Shown here: piece by piece, positions 63,387-64,000 of the stretch
How positions within the stretch are numbered: the first letter of the stretch is position 1
How the letters are laid out: every line of letters begins with the position of its first letter
Origin: Candidatus Izemoplasma sp.
GTDB lineage: Bacteria; Bacillota_I; Bacilli_A; Izemoplasmatales; Izemoplasmataceae
NCBI GenBank assembly: GCA_036172455.1
Contig: JAXKVY010000003.1
Coordinates: forward strand, 124,001 to 188,000
DNA length: 64,000 nucleotides
Direction of reading: 5' to 3'
The notes under the pieces: generated by a model
What the model was told of the DNA's origin: nothing
Database searches by the model: none
The model's input: only the letters and a program-made list of their open reading frames with translations
Translations under genes and position numbers: made by a program

Positions 63387-64000
63387 GTGTCTTCTTTTGA
63401 AAAAATAACAGGTAAAATTAGAAAGCGACTCAATATCTATTCGTTGATATTATTTTTTGTTGATGCGATAGCCATATCGCTTTCTTTTTTATTAACATTA
63501 TTTATTAAAAACGATTTGATTATTAGTGAAACATTATTAATGCAGTTTGTATACGAGTTGCCCATCATTATTTTAATCTATTGGACGATTTTTGAACTCT
63601 TTCAAATGTACCGTAGTTTATGGGAATTTGCTGGTGTAGAAGAAGTCATTAAAGGCGTCATTGCCAATATTGTTGCGGCATTTGTATCCTACCTTATTGT
63701 TAGAATGGTTTATGAAAACCATTTACGGTTATCATATTATATCATTGGCCTTTTTATGGCAACGATGCTCACGTTACTTGTACGGTTATTCTTTAGAGTA
63801 TACCGGTTTATTACAAGTTATTTTAAGTATGAATTGATTCGTAAACGGGCGTTAATTGTTGGTGCAGGAAGCGCAGGAACCCTCGTTTTAAATGAGACAC
63901 AAAAAAACCATCGAATAGACGCCACAGTCGTTGGTTTTATTGATGATGATCCCCGTAAAATAGACCGAACAATCCACTCTGTACCGGTACTAGGTAGTAC
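63387..64000 (+). CDS. Nucleoside-diphosphate-sugar dehydratase, CapD/WbpM type, N-terminal part
   Basis: Partial, cut by the window end. Four N-terminal helices (LILFFVDAIAISLSFLLTLF onward) are followed by a Rossmann start RALIVGAGSAGTLVLNETQK and VVGFIDDDPRKI, the CapD/WbpM arrangement of membrane-bound UDP-GlcNAc 4,6-dehydratases. GTG at 63387 has GGGGGA six bases upstream; an in-frame ATG at 63369 is the alternative start. It would act in exopolysaccharide or glycan synthesis with the Wzz-type protein. Confidence 0.85.
   Translation, partial: MSSFEKITGKIRKRLNIYSLILFFVDAIAISLSFLLTLFIKNDLIISETLLMQFVYELPIIILIYWTIFELFQMYRSLWEFAGVEEVIKGVIANIVAAFVSYLIVRMVYENHLRLSYYIIGLFMATMLTLLVRLFFRVYRFITSYFKYELIRKRALIVGAGSAGTLVLNETQKNHRIDATVVGFIDDDPRKIDRTIHSVPVLGS

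Overview
The window looks like a low-GC, anaerobic, fermentative member of the Firmicutes/Mollicutes border, most like the marine sediment lineage Izemoplasmatales (Izimaplasma type). This is inference from gene content: an NADH-linked [FeFe] hydrogenase, pyruvate formate-lyase with its activase, a beta-glucan (laminarin-type) degradation locus, FakA/DegV fatty-acid kinase parts, a DUF438-hemerythrin pair and many AT-rich intrinsic terminators. UGA is a stop codon here (for example the ends of the genes at 13585-14898 and 15919-17022), so this is not a Mycoplasma-type code. No rRNA, tRNA, CRISPR array, insertion sequence or prophage was seen.

Layout. 1-2391 (minus): branched-chain amino-acid ABC importer (livM partial, livH, binding lipoprotein). 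2569-4302 (minus): P-loop protein of the PEPCK/HPr-kinase type. 4451-9002 (plus): threonine operon thrC-thrB-asd-lysC, without homoserine dehydrogenase. 9050-13149 (minus): [FeFe] hydrogenase operon. 13585-21263 (plus): beta-glucan operon with GH30, a chimeric phosphorylase/DUF5696 remnant, two sugar permeases, a secreted GH16 lipoprotein, a LacI regulator and a cytoplasmic GH16. 21369-26444: pyroglutamyl peptidase, lipase-like hydrolase, Crp/Fnr regulator, two hemerythrin-PAS proteins and a DUF454 protein. 26550-34598: a giant coiled-coil protein, cardiolipin synthase and several membrane proteins, some with zinc ribbons. 34736-37301: a block of decayed genes (DUF975, ABC ATPase, ABC-2 permease). 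37394-43487: flavin reductase-like protein, nucleoside phosphorylase-like protein, FakA-DegV fusion, cobalamin adenosyltransferase, class II photolyase, YbgA. 43590-48911: PadR plus an interrupted HAAS-domain gene, small membrane proteins, TetR and an FtsX-type permease. 49069-52872: a large acidic lipoprotein, a strong candidate small RNA and a membrane protein. 52873-56180: CIRCE-controlled hsp20 and clpB. 56344-59300: pflB split by a frameshift, and pflA. 59392-64000: small proteins, lipoproteins and the start of an exopolysaccharide locus (Wzz-type protein, CapD-type dehydratase).

How the parts fit. A secreted GH16 would cut beta-1,3-glucan, a two-permease ABC importer would take up the oligosaccharides, and cytoplasmic GH16 and GH30 would finish them. 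The importer has no binding protein in the window, and the gene where one would expect a phosphorylase is an apparent deletion fusion. Sugars would be fermented through pyruvate formate-lyase and the hydrogenase.

Most notable observations: a roughly 100-nt structured RNA at 51989-52090 behind a consensus promoter; the GH161/DUF5696 chimera at 14903-15922; pyruvate formate-lyase split exactly between its cysteine domain and its glycyl-radical domain; a cluster of interrupted genes; a TGAAAATGTTTTCA operator shared by the liv and thr regions; and a strong terminator between hsp20 and clpB.
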